Assembly (NCBI GenBank): GCA_017619835.1 | Contig: JAFZRN010000029.1 | Span: 1-64,000 of the forward strand | Reading direction: 5' to 3' | DNA from: Eubacterium sp. | Lineage (GTDB): Bacteria > Bacillota > Clostridia > Lachnospirales > Lachnospiraceae | Length of the DNA stretch: 64,000 nt | Part shown: piece after piece, positions 25,340-34,697 of the stretch | Position numbering within the stretch: the stretch's first letter is position 1 | How the letters are laid out: each line of letters opens with the position of its first letter | Notes under the pieces: model-generated | The model's input: the letters and a program-made list of their open reading frames with translations, nothing else | What the model was told of the DNA's origin: nothing | Database searches by the model: none | Program-made: the position numbers and the translations under genes

Positions 25340-26320
25340 ATGAGGGGTAAAAATCAAAAACTTAAACTATTATTTTTAGCTAAAATAATGCAAGAGCAGA
25401 CAGATGATACACACATGCTTACTATGTCCCAAATCATTGACGAACTCGCTAAGTACGACATCGAAGCGCAACGGAAAAGTGTGTATGATGATTTGGCTGC
25501 TCTTAATTTTTATGGAATTGAAATAATCAAGTATCAGGAATTTGGAAAAACATTTTATTACTGCGGTGCCAGAGATTTTGAATTGGCTGAGCTTCATATA
25601 ATCATCGATGCCATAGCATCATCCAAATTTATTACAGAAAAGAAATCCAAAGAGTTAATTGAAAAGCTGGAACATATGGCAAGCAACTATGATGCAAAAC
25701 TCATAGATAGAGATGTTTATGTATCCGGCAGAGTCAAAAACATGAATGAAAGCATCTTCTATACAGTTGATGCTATCCAGAATGCTATAGCAAATAATCA
25801 CCGTATCACATTTCAGTATTTCAGCTGGAATGTAGATAAAGAAATGGAACTTAAGCATGATGGAAAGGTTTATGATATCAGTCCATGGGCTCTCCTTTGG
25901 GATAATGAGAACTATTATCTGCTTGGATATGATAACGAAGTAAAGGACTTCAAGCATTATCGTGTGGATAAGATGCTTCATACCGAGGAGACAAAAGATA
26001 AAAGACAGGGTGAAGCTAAGTTCAATAAACTCGATAAAGAGATATACACCAAGAAACATTTCCGGATGTTTGGCGGAGAAGAGGAGAGAATATCGCTTCT
26101 CTGTAAGAATGAAATGGCTAATGTCATCATAGATCAGTTTGGTAGAGATGTAACACTTCGGAAAGTTGATGAAGAGCATTTCAAGGTGAATGTGGATGTG
26201 GTGGTAAGTAATCAGTTCCTTTCATGGGTGATTGCGTTGGAAGGAAATGTGATGATAATCGGTCCTGATAATGTGAAAGAAGAGTTAAAAGAATTATTAA
26301 AGAAAAAGTATATGGATTGA
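25340..26320 (+). CDS. WYL-domain transcriptional regulator
   Basis: A 326-residue protein with an N-terminal winged HTH (about residues 1-75, ending SVYDDLAALNFYGIEI) and a WYL domain (about 140-235: RITFQYFSWNVDKEMEL, ISPWALLWDNENYYLLGYD, FKHYRVDKM), plus the usual C-terminal WCX-like part (VNVDVVVSNQFLSWVIALEG). WYL regulators bind nucleic-acid or nucleotide ligands and control phage-defence loci such as BREX (BrxR) and CBASS (CapW). As first gene of the long operon it is likely its autoregulator. AAAGGAG lies 9 bp before the ATG. Confidence 0.9.
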   Translation: MRGKNQKLKLLFLAKIMQEQTDDTHMLTMSQIIDELAKYDIEAQRKSVYDDLAALNFYGIEIIKYQEFGKTFYYCGARDFELAELHIIIDAIASSKFITEKKSKELIEKLEHMASNYDAKLIDRDVYVSGRVKNMNESIFYTVDAIQNAIANNHRITFQYFSWNVDKEMELKHDGKVYDISPWALLWDNENYYLLGYDNEVKDFKHYRVDKMLHTEETKDKRQGEAKFNKLDKEIYTKKHFRMFGGEEERISLLCKNEMANVIIDQFGRDVTLRKVDEEHFKVNVDVVVSNQFLSWVIALEGNVMIIGPDNVKEELKELLKKKYMD

Positions 26321-26342
26321 TTTTATTGAGGAAAATTACTAT

Positions 26343-27161
26343 ATGGATTCTGTTTTAGATATATATAAAGAACTATACGAAGGGAATCTTTTTTATGCGT
26401 TAGCAAAATATGTGGCAAATTCACAAATGGGGCTAGTATATGATTTTGGAGGAAATATAATACCATGTGGTTCGACTTTTTATAGGATAAGAAGATATAA
26501 AAAAGATAAAGACTATTCAAATAATAAAGAATGGGGGCCACCTCCTCAGGGAAAACAAGGACGTTGCAATAGTGGAAATGAAACAGTTTTATATTTGGGG
26601 AGTACTGAACAGATATGTTTATTAGAAATGCATACTCCGATTAATGGAAAGTATGTGTTAGGAAAGTATACAACTGTAAAAGATATTGAAGTGGGTGGAT
26701 ATATATCTGTTGCCCCTAATGAATCTGAATGGAAAAAAGTGATAGCAATGGCCTTCAATGCTTTTTTAATTTCTCCGGCACGAGATGAAAAGAATACAGA
26801 ATTATTCAGTATTATAGATAAGCATTTTGGGAATGGAACTTTGAGTGACATAGTGTTAAAAGATGTTTGTTCTGCTGATAATATGAAGTTGCCATACAAA
26901 ATAGGTGGATTTTTTGAGGGCAAGAATTATTACGAACTAACAAATAGAATGTGTTCAATAATTAAAGAAAGATATCCAGAAGGTATAAGATATAGTTCTT
27001 GTTATATTCCAGTAGAAACAGTAGGTATTGAATGCTCTGATTATAATATTGCCATATATGAAAACGGTTTAAGTAAGGTTAAGTTTCAAGGTTATGAGAT
27101 AAAAACTAATACTAATAAAGCAACTCCTGAGGGAATTGCAGAGATTCTTTTAAATGTTTGA
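26343..27161 (+). CDS. RES-domain protein, probable NAD-targeting effector
   Basis: A 272-residue protein. The RES signature residues are recognisable: FYRIRR (Arg48/Arg50), then GRCNSGNETVLYLG and ICLLEM (Glu95), and IRYSSC (Ser218/219). RES toxins have an ADP-ribosyltransferase-like fold; known members degrade NAD+ or modify a metabolic enzyme, usually paired with a Xre-type antitoxin. Here no such antitoxin is adjacent; the WYL protein 22 bp upstream is the only regulator. It could be the abortive arm of the island. The ribosome binding site (GAGG) is modest. Confidence 0.75.
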   Translation: MDSVLDIYKELYEGNLFYALAKYVANSQMGLVYDFGGNIIPCGSTFYRIRRYKKDKDYSNNKEWGPPPQGKQGRCNSGNETVLYLGSTEQICLLEMHTPINGKYVLGKYTTVKDIEVGGYISVAPNESEWKKVIAMAFNAFLISPARDEKNTELFSIIDKHFGNGTLSDIVLKDVCSADNMKLPYKIGGFFEGKNYYELTNRMCSIIKERYPEGIRYSSCYIPVETVGIECSDYNIAIYENGLSKVKFQGYEIKTNTNKATPEGIAEILLNV

Positions 27162-27174
27162 AGAGGTATGAAAT

Positions 27175-29301
27175 ATGGATGTAAAAAAGACTGATATAAA
27201 AAGATTTATTACTTCGAGTGATATTGTCTTTGTAATTCCCGTTTATCAAAGAAATTATGACTGGAAAAAGGAAAATTGTACTCAGTTGTATATGGATATA
27301 AAAACGCTTATTGGTATGGATAAGACGCACTTTATTGGTACTGTATGCTATAAAATGGACGGAAGATATCAAAGCGTAATAATAGATGGGCAGCAGCGTA
27401 TAACGAGTGTGATGCTATTGCTAAAGGCTCTGTATGATGTATCTGACGATGAGAGGCTAAAAGATAAGATAAAGAATCAGTTTTTGACAAATCCATATGC
27501 TGATGGAGATTTAAAACTTAAACTTAAACCTATAAAGAAAGATGAGGAAGTGTTTAAGAAAGTTATGAATGCTTCTGATGCTGTTGATGAAGATTATTTC
27601 ACCAAGGAGGAGCTTAATAGTAATATTTACAGAAACTATAAATACTTCTACGAATTAATTACCTCGGATATAAGATCTGGAATTAATGGTCAGGATATAG
27701 AAGACGCCGTTGAAAGGCTTGAAGTGGTTGAAATTTGCCTGACTGAAGAAAATCCACAAGTTATTTTTGAAAGTTTAAATTCTACTGGTTTAGGTCTAAC
27801 TAATACAGATCTTCTTAGAAACTATCTTCTTATGTCGATGGATTATAAAGATCAAGAATATTTATATCAGAATTATTGGATGCAGATTGAGAATTTGTTG
27901 GATTCAGAGAATATGGAATTATTTATGGTTCATTATCTGATAATGAAACGTAAGAGTAATGACATATCTGAAAATGGTAAGTCCGCAAAGATAACAGCTA
28001 GAAATCTATATTATGCATTTAAGAAGCAATTCCCACAGATAGGAAAAGGGAATGCAAAAGAAGAAGTAGAAGAATGCTTTAAGGATATGTATAGATATGC
28101 TCGTTTCTATAAGCATTTTATATATGACGACAGTATAAATGTTAGAAATCTTCAGCCGGTTGATAAAAAACTGTATGAATTATTCTTTTTACTTGCTGAG
28201 AAAAATGCTGCCATTCTTGTGATGTACCTATTTGATAAGTTTGATCGTGAGCTTATAGATCAGGATACATTTATTAAAACGATAGATATATGTATATCAT
28301 TCTCTTTTAGAAGCAAAGTATGTAATAGAGGTGGTTTTTCACCACAGTTTGCAGCATTATCAGTTCAAAAGCTAGATCCCCAGCCAATAGATGATAAGTT
28401 TTTAAGCAGATTTTGGTCTGCAATGACTAGCGGAAGAGGAAGATACGCTTTCCCAACCAATAGTGAATTTAAGATTGCTTTGGTAAATGGTAATACATAT
28501 CAGTCGTTAAGAAGCGCAGGATCAAAATATTTATTATATTCAATAGAAAAGAATATGCCACATTCTAAGGAATTACCTGAATATAAAAACGGAACAGTAG
28601 AACATGTTATGCCACAAACATTAAGCGATTCCTGGAAAAAATACATAGCAAAGCATGGTGGTATCGAGAAGTATGAAAAATATACGCATTCTTTGGGAAA
28701 TTTGACTCTGACAAACTATAATAGCTCTCTTTCAAATAAAGAATTTGACATAAAGAAAGAAGAGTATAAGCAATCCAACTATGCATTTACAAAGGAGCTA
28801 GCTGATGTTAGCGAATGGACAAGTGAAGTGATAGTATCTCGTGGTGAAAGAATGGCTGATATAGCTACGCAGATTTGGATAATAGATGAAGACTACGATC
28901 AGAATCCTGGAACAGAAATAGGTGTTGTTTATGACTTAAATGCAGACTTTGCTGCATTCTTTGGTACAAAACCAGCTGTTGTATCTATTTTAGGCGAAGA
29001 ACATTCGGTTACTAATTGGTCAGATATTGTTAGTCTGGTAGCAGATAAGTTTTATATGCTTGCTCCAGATACCTTTAGGGGACTTATAAACTGCAATGAT
29101 TTTCCTGGTAAGAAAAAAGTTATTGACTTAGATGATAGCAATATGCCAGCAGCTCATAAGATTGATGATAATCTTTATATTAGTACAAAATATGATGTTG
29201 TTAATATGCTTAATATAGTCAAGACTATTGTATGTTACTTTGACAAGCATGATGACACAGATTTTATAAATGATGTATGGTTTACACTTAGAAAGAAGTA
29301 G
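27175..29301 (+). CDS. DUF262-DUF1524 (GmrSD-like) restriction nuclease
   Basis: A 708-residue protein. The DUF262 ParB-like NTPase domain shows IPVYQRNYDW and DGQQR (71-75). The DUF1524 HNH-type nuclease shows VEHVMPQT (His477) and LGNLTLTNYNSSLSNKEFD. About 135 further residues form an extra C-terminal domain often seen on restriction proteins. GmrSD-type enzymes are type IV systems that cut DNA with modified bases (for example glucosylated hydroxymethylcytosine) using NTP. It is 13 bp after the RES gene and 8 bp before the methyltransferase gene, so it may be the nuclease of a modification-sensing complex. Confidence 0.85.
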   Translation: MDVKKTDIKRFITSSDIVFVIPVYQRNYDWKKENCTQLYMDIKTLIGMDKTHFIGTVCYKMDGRYQSVIIDGQQRITSVMLLLKALYDVSDDERLKDKIKNQFLTNPYADGDLKLKLKPIKKDEEVFKKVMNASDAVDEDYFTKEELNSNIYRNYKYFYELITSDIRSGINGQDIEDAVERLEVVEICLTEENPQVIFESLNSTGLGLTNTDLLRNYLLMSMDYKDQEYLYQNYWMQIENLLDSENMELFMVHYLIMKRKSNDISENGKSAKITARNLYYAFKKQFPQIGKGNAKEEVEECFKDMYRYARFYKHFIYDDSINVRNLQPVDKKLYELFFLLAEKNAAILVMYLFDKFDRELIDQDTFIKTIDICISFSFRSKVCNRGGFSPQFAALSVQKLDPQPIDDKFLSRFWSAMTSGRGRYAFPTNSEFKIALVNGNTYQSLRSAGSKYLLYSIEKNMPHSKELPEYKNGTVEHVMPQTLSDSWKKYIAKHGGIEKYEKYTHSLGNLTLTNYNSSLSNKEFDIKKEEYKQSNYAFTKELADVSEWTSEVIVSRGERMADIATQIWIIDEDYDQNPGTEIGVVYDLNADFAAFFGTKPAVVSILGEEHSVTNWSDIVSLVADKFYMLAPDTFRGLINCNDFPGKKKVIDLDDSNMPAAHKIDDNLYISTKYDVVNMLNIVKTIVCYFDKHDDTDFINDVWFTLRKK

Positions 29302-29309
29302 GTTGATAT

Positions 29310-30239
29310 ATGAATGAGATTTTTAATCTTAATGAATATCCAGTTGTAAATGTTTTAGGTTTGTTATTAAAGGATAAAACTACAAAAAAGAATATTATTT
29401 TTGCAACTAATGCGTATTCAGATATTGATTCCAAGATTACTGAAAAAACCCAAATTACTGAAGCTCTTCTTCTTAAAATTGGTTTTGATAAAATCAAAAC
29501 TCGAGTTGATAAATCTGAAGAAGATCAGGTGAAGAGAACAAGAAAAAAAGCAGAAGTTTTCACTCCTTCTTGGATATGCAATAAAATGAATAATCATTGT
29601 GATACTGAATGGTTTGGAAGAGAAGGTGTGTTTAATACCGAAAAAGGTCAGACATGGGTTGTAAATGAATTACCAATTGAGTTTTCGAATGAAAACGATT
29701 GGAAAAAGTATGTTGATTCGAAAAGACTCGAAATCACATGCGGTGAGGCTCCTTATATTGTTTCAAGGTATGATGTGGCGACTGGAGAGTTTATTGAAAT
29801 AAACAATAGAATAGGCATACTTGATAGGAAGCTTCGTGTGGTTAATGAAAACACTGATACTAAGGAGCAGTGGGTTTTATGGGTTACTAGAGCATTTCAA
29901 AGCGTTTATGGATATGAGTTTCAGGGAGATAATGTCCTTATTGCAAGAGTGAATCTGCTTTTGACTTTTACTGAATATTACAAAGATAGGTGGGGAGATA
30001 CTCCAGAAGATAATGAATTAAAGAAAATTGCAAATATTATAGTATGGAATATTTGGCAAATGGATGGAATTACAGGTACTGTTCCATTTGGGAAACCAAA
30101 AGAAGAGAATAGACAACTAACATTTTTTGATTACATGCAGGGAATAAATGATACAGAAGATGAAGAGATGGACTGTATTATTAGAGATTGGAGAAGTGAC
30201 AGAACCCTAACATATAGAAGTATAAAGGAAGGAAAATAA
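29310..30239 (+). CDS. N-terminal half of a split DNA methyltransferase (SAM-binding part)
   Basis: A 309-residue protein with AEVFTPSWICNKM (81-93, motif X-like) and LEITCGEAPYI (140-150, motif I-like SAM loop), then the conserved segments RIGILDRKLRVV and YGYEFQGDNVLIARVNLLL. It lacks the catalytic NPPY motif, which begins the next ORF after a stop and a single base (30240). The two ORFs together have the order X-I-IV of an N6-adenine methyltransferase of the Eco57I class. The downstream gene has its own ribosome binding site (AAGGAAGG), so this looks like a natural two-subunit form and not a recent nonsense mutation. Confidence 0.75.
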   Translation: MNEIFNLNEYPVVNVLGLLLKDKTTKKNIIFATNAYSDIDSKITEKTQITEALLLKIGFDKIKTRVDKSEEDQVKRTRKKAEVFTPSWICNKMNNHCDTEWFGREGVFNTEKGQTWVVNELPIEFSNENDWKKYVDSKRLEITCGEAPYIVSRYDVATGEFIEINNRIGILDRKLRVVNENTDTKEQWVLWVTRAFQSVYGYEFQGDNVLIARVNLLLTFTEYYKDRWGDTPEDNELKKIANIIVWNIWQMDGITGTVPFGKPKEENRQLTFFDYMQGINDTEDEEMDCIIRDWRSDRTLTYRSIKEGK

Positions 30240-30240
30240 A

Positions 30241-31326
30241 ATGAAATTTGATTTTGTGATTGGCAACCCACCTTATCATGAGGAGGTTGAGGGTAATGAT
30301 AAAGGAAAACCTTTATATAATTATTTTTATGATGAGGCAGAGAAAATTGCTGACTGTTATGAGTTTATTTCTCCGGGGAGATTTTTATTTAATGCTGGAA
30401 TGACTTCGAAAAAGTGGAACGAAAAAATGTTAAATGATAAGCATTTTAAAGTTCTGCAGTATATGTCTGATAGTAAAGAAGCTTTCCCTAATACTGATAT
30501 AAAGGGTGGCGTAGCTATAACTTTTAGAAATGCAAATGAAGAGTATCAAGCGATAGAAGAATTCATTGTAGATGAAAATCTTAGAAACATAGTTCAAAAA
30601 GTTAAATCCAATGATTCTGAAAGTATTTCTAATTATATGTATGGGGGGAGAGCAGATTTAAAGTTCAATGATTACTTCCTTAATAAGTTTCCAAATTATG
30701 TATCGGATAGAATAAAAGCAACTCAAGTTAAGCATCCTACGGTAACATCATTACCTCCTGGTGAAGAATATGAAATCAGAAATCGAATATTTGAGGATGC
30801 ACCATATATTTTTTCTTCGGATTTTCCTGCAGAAGAGAAAGAAGAGTATTATAAGATATTAGGCTTATATAAGAGTAATAGAGAATATAGGTGGATAAAA
30901 AAGGAATATTTAATTATTCGATATCCAGAAAACAATAATATATTTGATTATAAAGTGTATATTTCAAAAGCGTCTGGAACAGGAGCTTTTGGAGAAAAAA
31001 TAGGAGAACCGGTGATAGGTTATCCAGGAGAATTTTCTACTCCAACTTTTATTGGGATCGGAAAATTTAATAAGAAAATAGAAGCAATAAATGCGTCTAA
31101 GTACCTAAAAACAAGGTTTGTTAGAGCCTTATTAAGTGTATTAAAAATAACACAAGACATTGTCCCTACAAAGTTTAAATATGTTCCTATGCAGGATTTT
31201 TCTGATAATTCTGATATTAATTGGAACGTTTCTATATCAGATATTGATAACCAATTATACAAAAAATATGATTTATCAGAAAATGAAATAGTTTTTTTAT
31301 TAAATAATGTAAAGGAGATGGAGTAG
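30241..31326 (+). CDS. Eco57I-type methyltransferase, catalytic NPPY part
   Basis: A 361-residue protein that begins almost at the catalytic motif: MKFDFVIGNPPYHEE (NPPY 9-12), followed by FISPGRFLFNAGMTSKKW and KGGVAITFRN, all typical of the Eco57I/type IIG N6-adenine methylase family. The rest should contain the target recognition region. No SAM-binding motif I is present, so it must pair with the upstream 309-residue protein, or with the methyltransferase-like tail of the next protein. Its stop is directly followed by the next ATG (zero gap). Confidence 0.8.
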   Translation: MKFDFVIGNPPYHEEVEGNDKGKPLYNYFYDEAEKIADCYEFISPGRFLFNAGMTSKKWNEKMLNDKHFKVLQYMSDSKEAFPNTDIKGGVAITFRNANEEYQAIEEFIVDENLRNIVQKVKSNDSESISNYMYGGRADLKFNDYFLNKFPNYVSDRIKATQVKHPTVTSLPPGEEYEIRNRIFEDAPYIFSSDFPAEEKEEYYKILGLYKSNREYRWIKKEYLIIRYPENNNIFDYKVYISKASGTGAFGEKIGEPVIGYPGEFSTPTFIGIGKFNKKIEAINASKYLKTRFVRALLSVLKITQDIVPTKFKYVPMQDFSDNSDINWNVSISDIDNQLYKKYDLSENEIVFLLNNVKEME

Positions 31327-34300
31327 ATGGAAAGACCAAACATTAAAACAACTGAAAAAGTCGTTCCGATGATATATGCCTACACTACTCCAGGGATTAC
31401 TTATCATGATGGCTATATCAAGATAGGATATACTGAGCAAGAAGTTGATAAAAGAATATGGCAGCAGACACACACAGCCGGAATAAAGGCAAAAAAGGAA
31501 TGGCAGGGTAATGCTGTTTTTGATGATGGATCAAACGAGAGATTTACTGATCATCATTTTCATGCATATTTGAGAAAAAACGATATTAAACAGCCGCAAG
31601 ACCTAGGCAATGATTATTTTGATAAAGACGATAGGAATGAGTGGTTTTATATATCTCCTTCTGATTCAAGGAATATGTTTTACGATTTTAGGCAAAACAG
31701 AGGAATATTAGACAACATTTCTGAGGTGATTCCTTATGAGTTAAGAGATGAGCAAAAGGATGCAGTTTCTAAAACCGTAGAATACCATAATAATCATGAC
31801 AGAGGAGAGTTTCTATGGAATGCCAAACCGCGTTTTGGAAAGACTTTGGCTGTATATGATTTTGTAAAAAAAATTGATGCAAAAAAGGTTTTGATTGTGA
31901 CGAATAGACCTGCAATAGCTAATTCATGGTACTCAGATTATATGAGATTTATGGGCAGAGAATCTGGATATGCTTTCGTTAGCGAGGTTGATGCTCTTAA
32001 GAACAGGGATGGAGTTCTATCAAGAAATGAATATATATTGCAATGTGACTTTAAGAGTGGTCTTACTAACATTATTGAGTTTGTAAGTCTTCAGGATATG
32101 AAAGGATCAATCTATTTTGGTGGTGAATACGATAAGCTGAAGGAAGTGAGTCGTAAATCAGGAATGGTTTGGGATGTTCTAGTTATAGATGAAGCTCACG
32201 AGGGAGTAGATACATATAAGACAGATGTTGCTTTTGATCAGATAGATAGATTGTTTACTCTTCATTTGTCTGGAACTCCATTTAAAGCACTTGCTAATAG
32301 CAAGTTTAACAGCAATGCAATATATAATTATACATATGCTGATGAACAACAAAGAAAGCGTGATTGGGATGAGACAAAGGGAGTAGAAAATCCATATGAA
32401 TCTCTTCCTAAGTTGAATTTATATACTTATCAAATGTCTGAAATTATTCGGGATGAGTTATCACAGGGAATTGAAATACAAGGCGAAACTGTTGAATATG
32501 CGTTTGATTTGAATGAGTTTTTCAGTACACAAAATGGGCGATTTGTTCATGAGAGTTCAGTTGATAAATTTTTAGATGCATTAACTTGTCAAACAAAATT
32601 TCCGTTTTCAACAGAAGAACTTCGCACAGAGTTAAAACATACTTTCTGGCTACTCGATAGAGTGGAGAGTGCTAGAGCACTGGTAAAAAAACTCAATGAA
32701 CATCCAGTATTTCAGTATTATAAGGTGATTCTTGCAGCTGGAGATGGAAAGATTGATGATAATGATGAGACTATGAAGTCATATGACAAAGTAGTAAAAG
32801 CTATTGAAGAAAATGACAAAACTATTACGGTATCCGTTGGTCAGCTAACAACTGGAATAACTATTCCTGAATGGACTGGTGTTCTGATGCTTAGTAATAT
32901 TAAATCTCCTGCTTTATATATGCAGGCTGCTTTCAGAGCTCAAAATCCATGTATATTTGAAAAAGATAACGTTTTTGAGAGGAAAGAAAATGCTTATGTA
33001 TTTGATTTCGATCCAGCGCGAACACTTGTAATATTTGAAGAGTTTGCAAATGATTTGTCTCCAAATACATATGCTGGAAGGGGCGATGTTGAAACTAGAA
33101 AGAATAATATAAAAGAGCTTCTTAATTTCTTCCCAGTAATTGGTGAAGATGAAGATGGTGAACTAATAGAGCTTGATGCTGAGAAGGTTTTAACAATCCC
33201 TCGAAAGATAAAATCCGTTGAAGTAGTTAGAAGAGGATTTATGAGTAACTTCCTTTTCCAAAATATCAGTAATGTTTTCTCAGCTCCAAAGGAAGTATTA
33301 GATATTATAGAACAATTTGAAGCTATTGAGGAACCAAAGCGTAAGATTGAAATATCTAAAGAAGTTCAGGAAGAACTTTCTTTAGACGAAAATGGTGAAG
33401 TGTCCCTTAGTGATGAATATGTCATTGGAAAAGAAACTGAGCTTTTTGGTAATAAGCATTATGATATCTTGGATGAGGTACATGAGGCTGTTGCAGAATA
33501 TAATACCAAGAATGATAATAAGGATTCTTTTAGTAACAGATTGAAGCAAATGGTTAAAGATAATATCGTTAAGGATATTGTTGATACAGTTGAAGAAAAA
33601 TATGGGGAGAATATACGTAAATCTGACAAGAAACAGGTGGAATCCCAGCTAAATGCTGATGCTGAAAGAAAAATTGATAAAGCTGTAAGTGAATATAATA
33701 TAGAAAAGAATCTTGTTGAAAAAGATCGTTTAGAAGCAATGAGATCGCGTCATGATACTGGAAAAACCTCTGAAGAAATAAATGACGAATTTGATAAAAA
33801 ACAACAAGAAATCATGGAACGATTTAAAACTGGACTTGATAATGTTGTAGAGGAATTCACTAAGACTTCTATTCATGAAACTGTAGAAAAAGTTGAAACA
33901 AAAATAAAGGAAAGAGAAAGAGATACTATAGAAGATGGCATTAGAGATCATTTGAGAGGTTTTTCTAGGACAATTCCTTCGTTTTTGATGGCTTATGGTG
34001 ATGATTCTGTTACACTTGCAACATTTGATAATGTTGTTCCTGATAAGGTCTTTCCTGAGGTTACAAGTATAACTCTTGAACAGTTCCGTTTCCTTAGGGA
34101 TGGTGGAAAATATACTGATGAAGAAACGGGCGAAGAAAAAGAATTTTCTGGTCAGTTATTTGACTCTGTGGTATTTGATGATTCAGTAAAAGAGTTTTTG
34201 ACATTAAAGAAGAAACTTGCGGATTACTTTGATGAAAAGAGTATCGAAGATATTTTCGATTACATTCCACCACAGAAGACTAATCAGATATATACACCTA

Positions 34301-34677
34301 AAGATGTGGTAAAAAGAATGGTAGATATGCTAGAAGAAGAAAACCCTGGTTGCTTTGATATGCCGGATAAAACATTTGCAGACTTGTATATGAAGTCTGG
34401 TTTGTATATTGCGGAGATTGTCAAGAGATTATATCAAAGTGAAAAAATGAAAGAGTTATATCCTGATAAGAATGATAGGCTGAAACATATTTTTGAAAAG
34501 CAGGTTTATGGACTCGCACCTACGGAGATAATATATAAGATAGCAACAAGCTTTATTCTTGGATTTGATGAAGATGTTAAGATTACAAAGCATAACTTTA
34601 AGCAGGTAGATGCGCTTCCTTATGCAAAGGAAGGAACATTAAGCGAAAAGCTTGATGAGATTTATGGGGAACAATAA
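31327..34677 (+). CDS. GIY-YIG/T5orf172 - DEAD helicase - methyltransferase-like fusion
   Basis: An 1116-residue protein. Residues 14-115 form a T5orf172-type GIY-YIG nuclease domain (IYAYTTPGI, YIKIGYTE, EWFYIS). A SF2 helicase follows with Walker A AKPRFGKT (166-173), DEAH box (288-291) and LHLSGTPF. After a coiled-coil region rich in Glu/Lys (about 690-880), the tail (about 985-1116) reads like the first half of a methyltransferase: IYTPKDVVKRMVDML (motif X), FADLYMKSGLYI (1017-1028, motif I-like) and VYGLAPTEIIYKIA. It stops before any NPPY motif. It is probably the restriction/translocation subunit that works with the two methyltransferase ORFs upstream. Confidence 0.8.
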   Translation: MERPNIKTTEKVVPMIYAYTTPGITYHDGYIKIGYTEQEVDKRIWQQTHTAGIKAKKEWQGNAVFDDGSNERFTDHHFHAYLRKNDIKQPQDLGNDYFDKDDRNEWFYISPSDSRNMFYDFRQNRGILDNISEVIPYELRDEQKDAVSKTVEYHNNHDRGEFLWNAKPRFGKTLAVYDFVKKIDAKKVLIVTNRPAIANSWYSDYMRFMGRESGYAFVSEVDALKNRDGVLSRNEYILQCDFKSGLTNIIEFVSLQDMKGSIYFGGEYDKLKEVSRKSGMVWDVLVIDEAHEGVDTYKTDVAFDQIDRLFTLHLSGTPFKALANSKFNSNAIYNYTYADEQQRKRDWDETKGVENPYESLPKLNLYTYQMSEIIRDELSQGIEIQGETVEYAFDLNEFFSTQNGRFVHESSVDKFLDALTCQTKFPFSTEELRTELKHTFWLLDRVESARALVKKLNEHPVFQYYKVILAAGDGKIDDNDETMKSYDKVVKAIEENDKTITVSVGQLTTGITIPEWTGVLMLSNIKSPALYMQAAFRAQNPCIFEKDNVFERKENAYVFDFDPARTLVIFEEFANDLSPNTYAGRGDVETRKNNIKELLNFFPVIGEDEDGELIELDAEKVLTIPRKIKSVEVVRRGFMSNFLFQNISNVFSAPKEVLDIIEQFEAIEEPKRKIEISKEVQEELSLDENGEVSLSDEYVIGKETELFGNKHYDILDEVHEAVAEYNTKNDNKDSFSNRLKQMVKDNIVKDIVDTVEEKYGENIRKSDKKQVESQLNADAERKIDKAVSEYNIEKNLVEKDRLEAMRSRHDTGKTSEEINDEFDKKQQEIMERFKTGLDNVVEEFTKTSIHETVEKVETKIKERERDTIEDGIRDHLRGFSRTIPSFLMAYGDDSVTLATFDNVVPDKVFPEVTSITLEQFRFLRDGGKYTDEETGEEKEFSGQLFDSVVFDDSVKEFLTLKKKLADYFDEKSIEDIFDYIPPQKTNQIYTPKDVVKRMVDMLEEENPGCFDMPDKTFADLYMKSGLYIAEIVKRLYQSEKMKELYPDKNDRLKHIFEKQVYGLAPTEIIYKIATSFILGFDEDVKITKHNFKQVDALPYAKEGTLSEKLDEIYGEQ

Positions 34678-34697
34678 AGCATAGAAGGGTGTATCAT

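Noticed and set aside
29310-31326. Methyltransferase broken by a recent nonsense mutation
   Set aside because: The second ORF has its own ATG and an AAGGAAGG site, and the split falls just before NPPY at a natural domain border, which fits a two-subunit form better.
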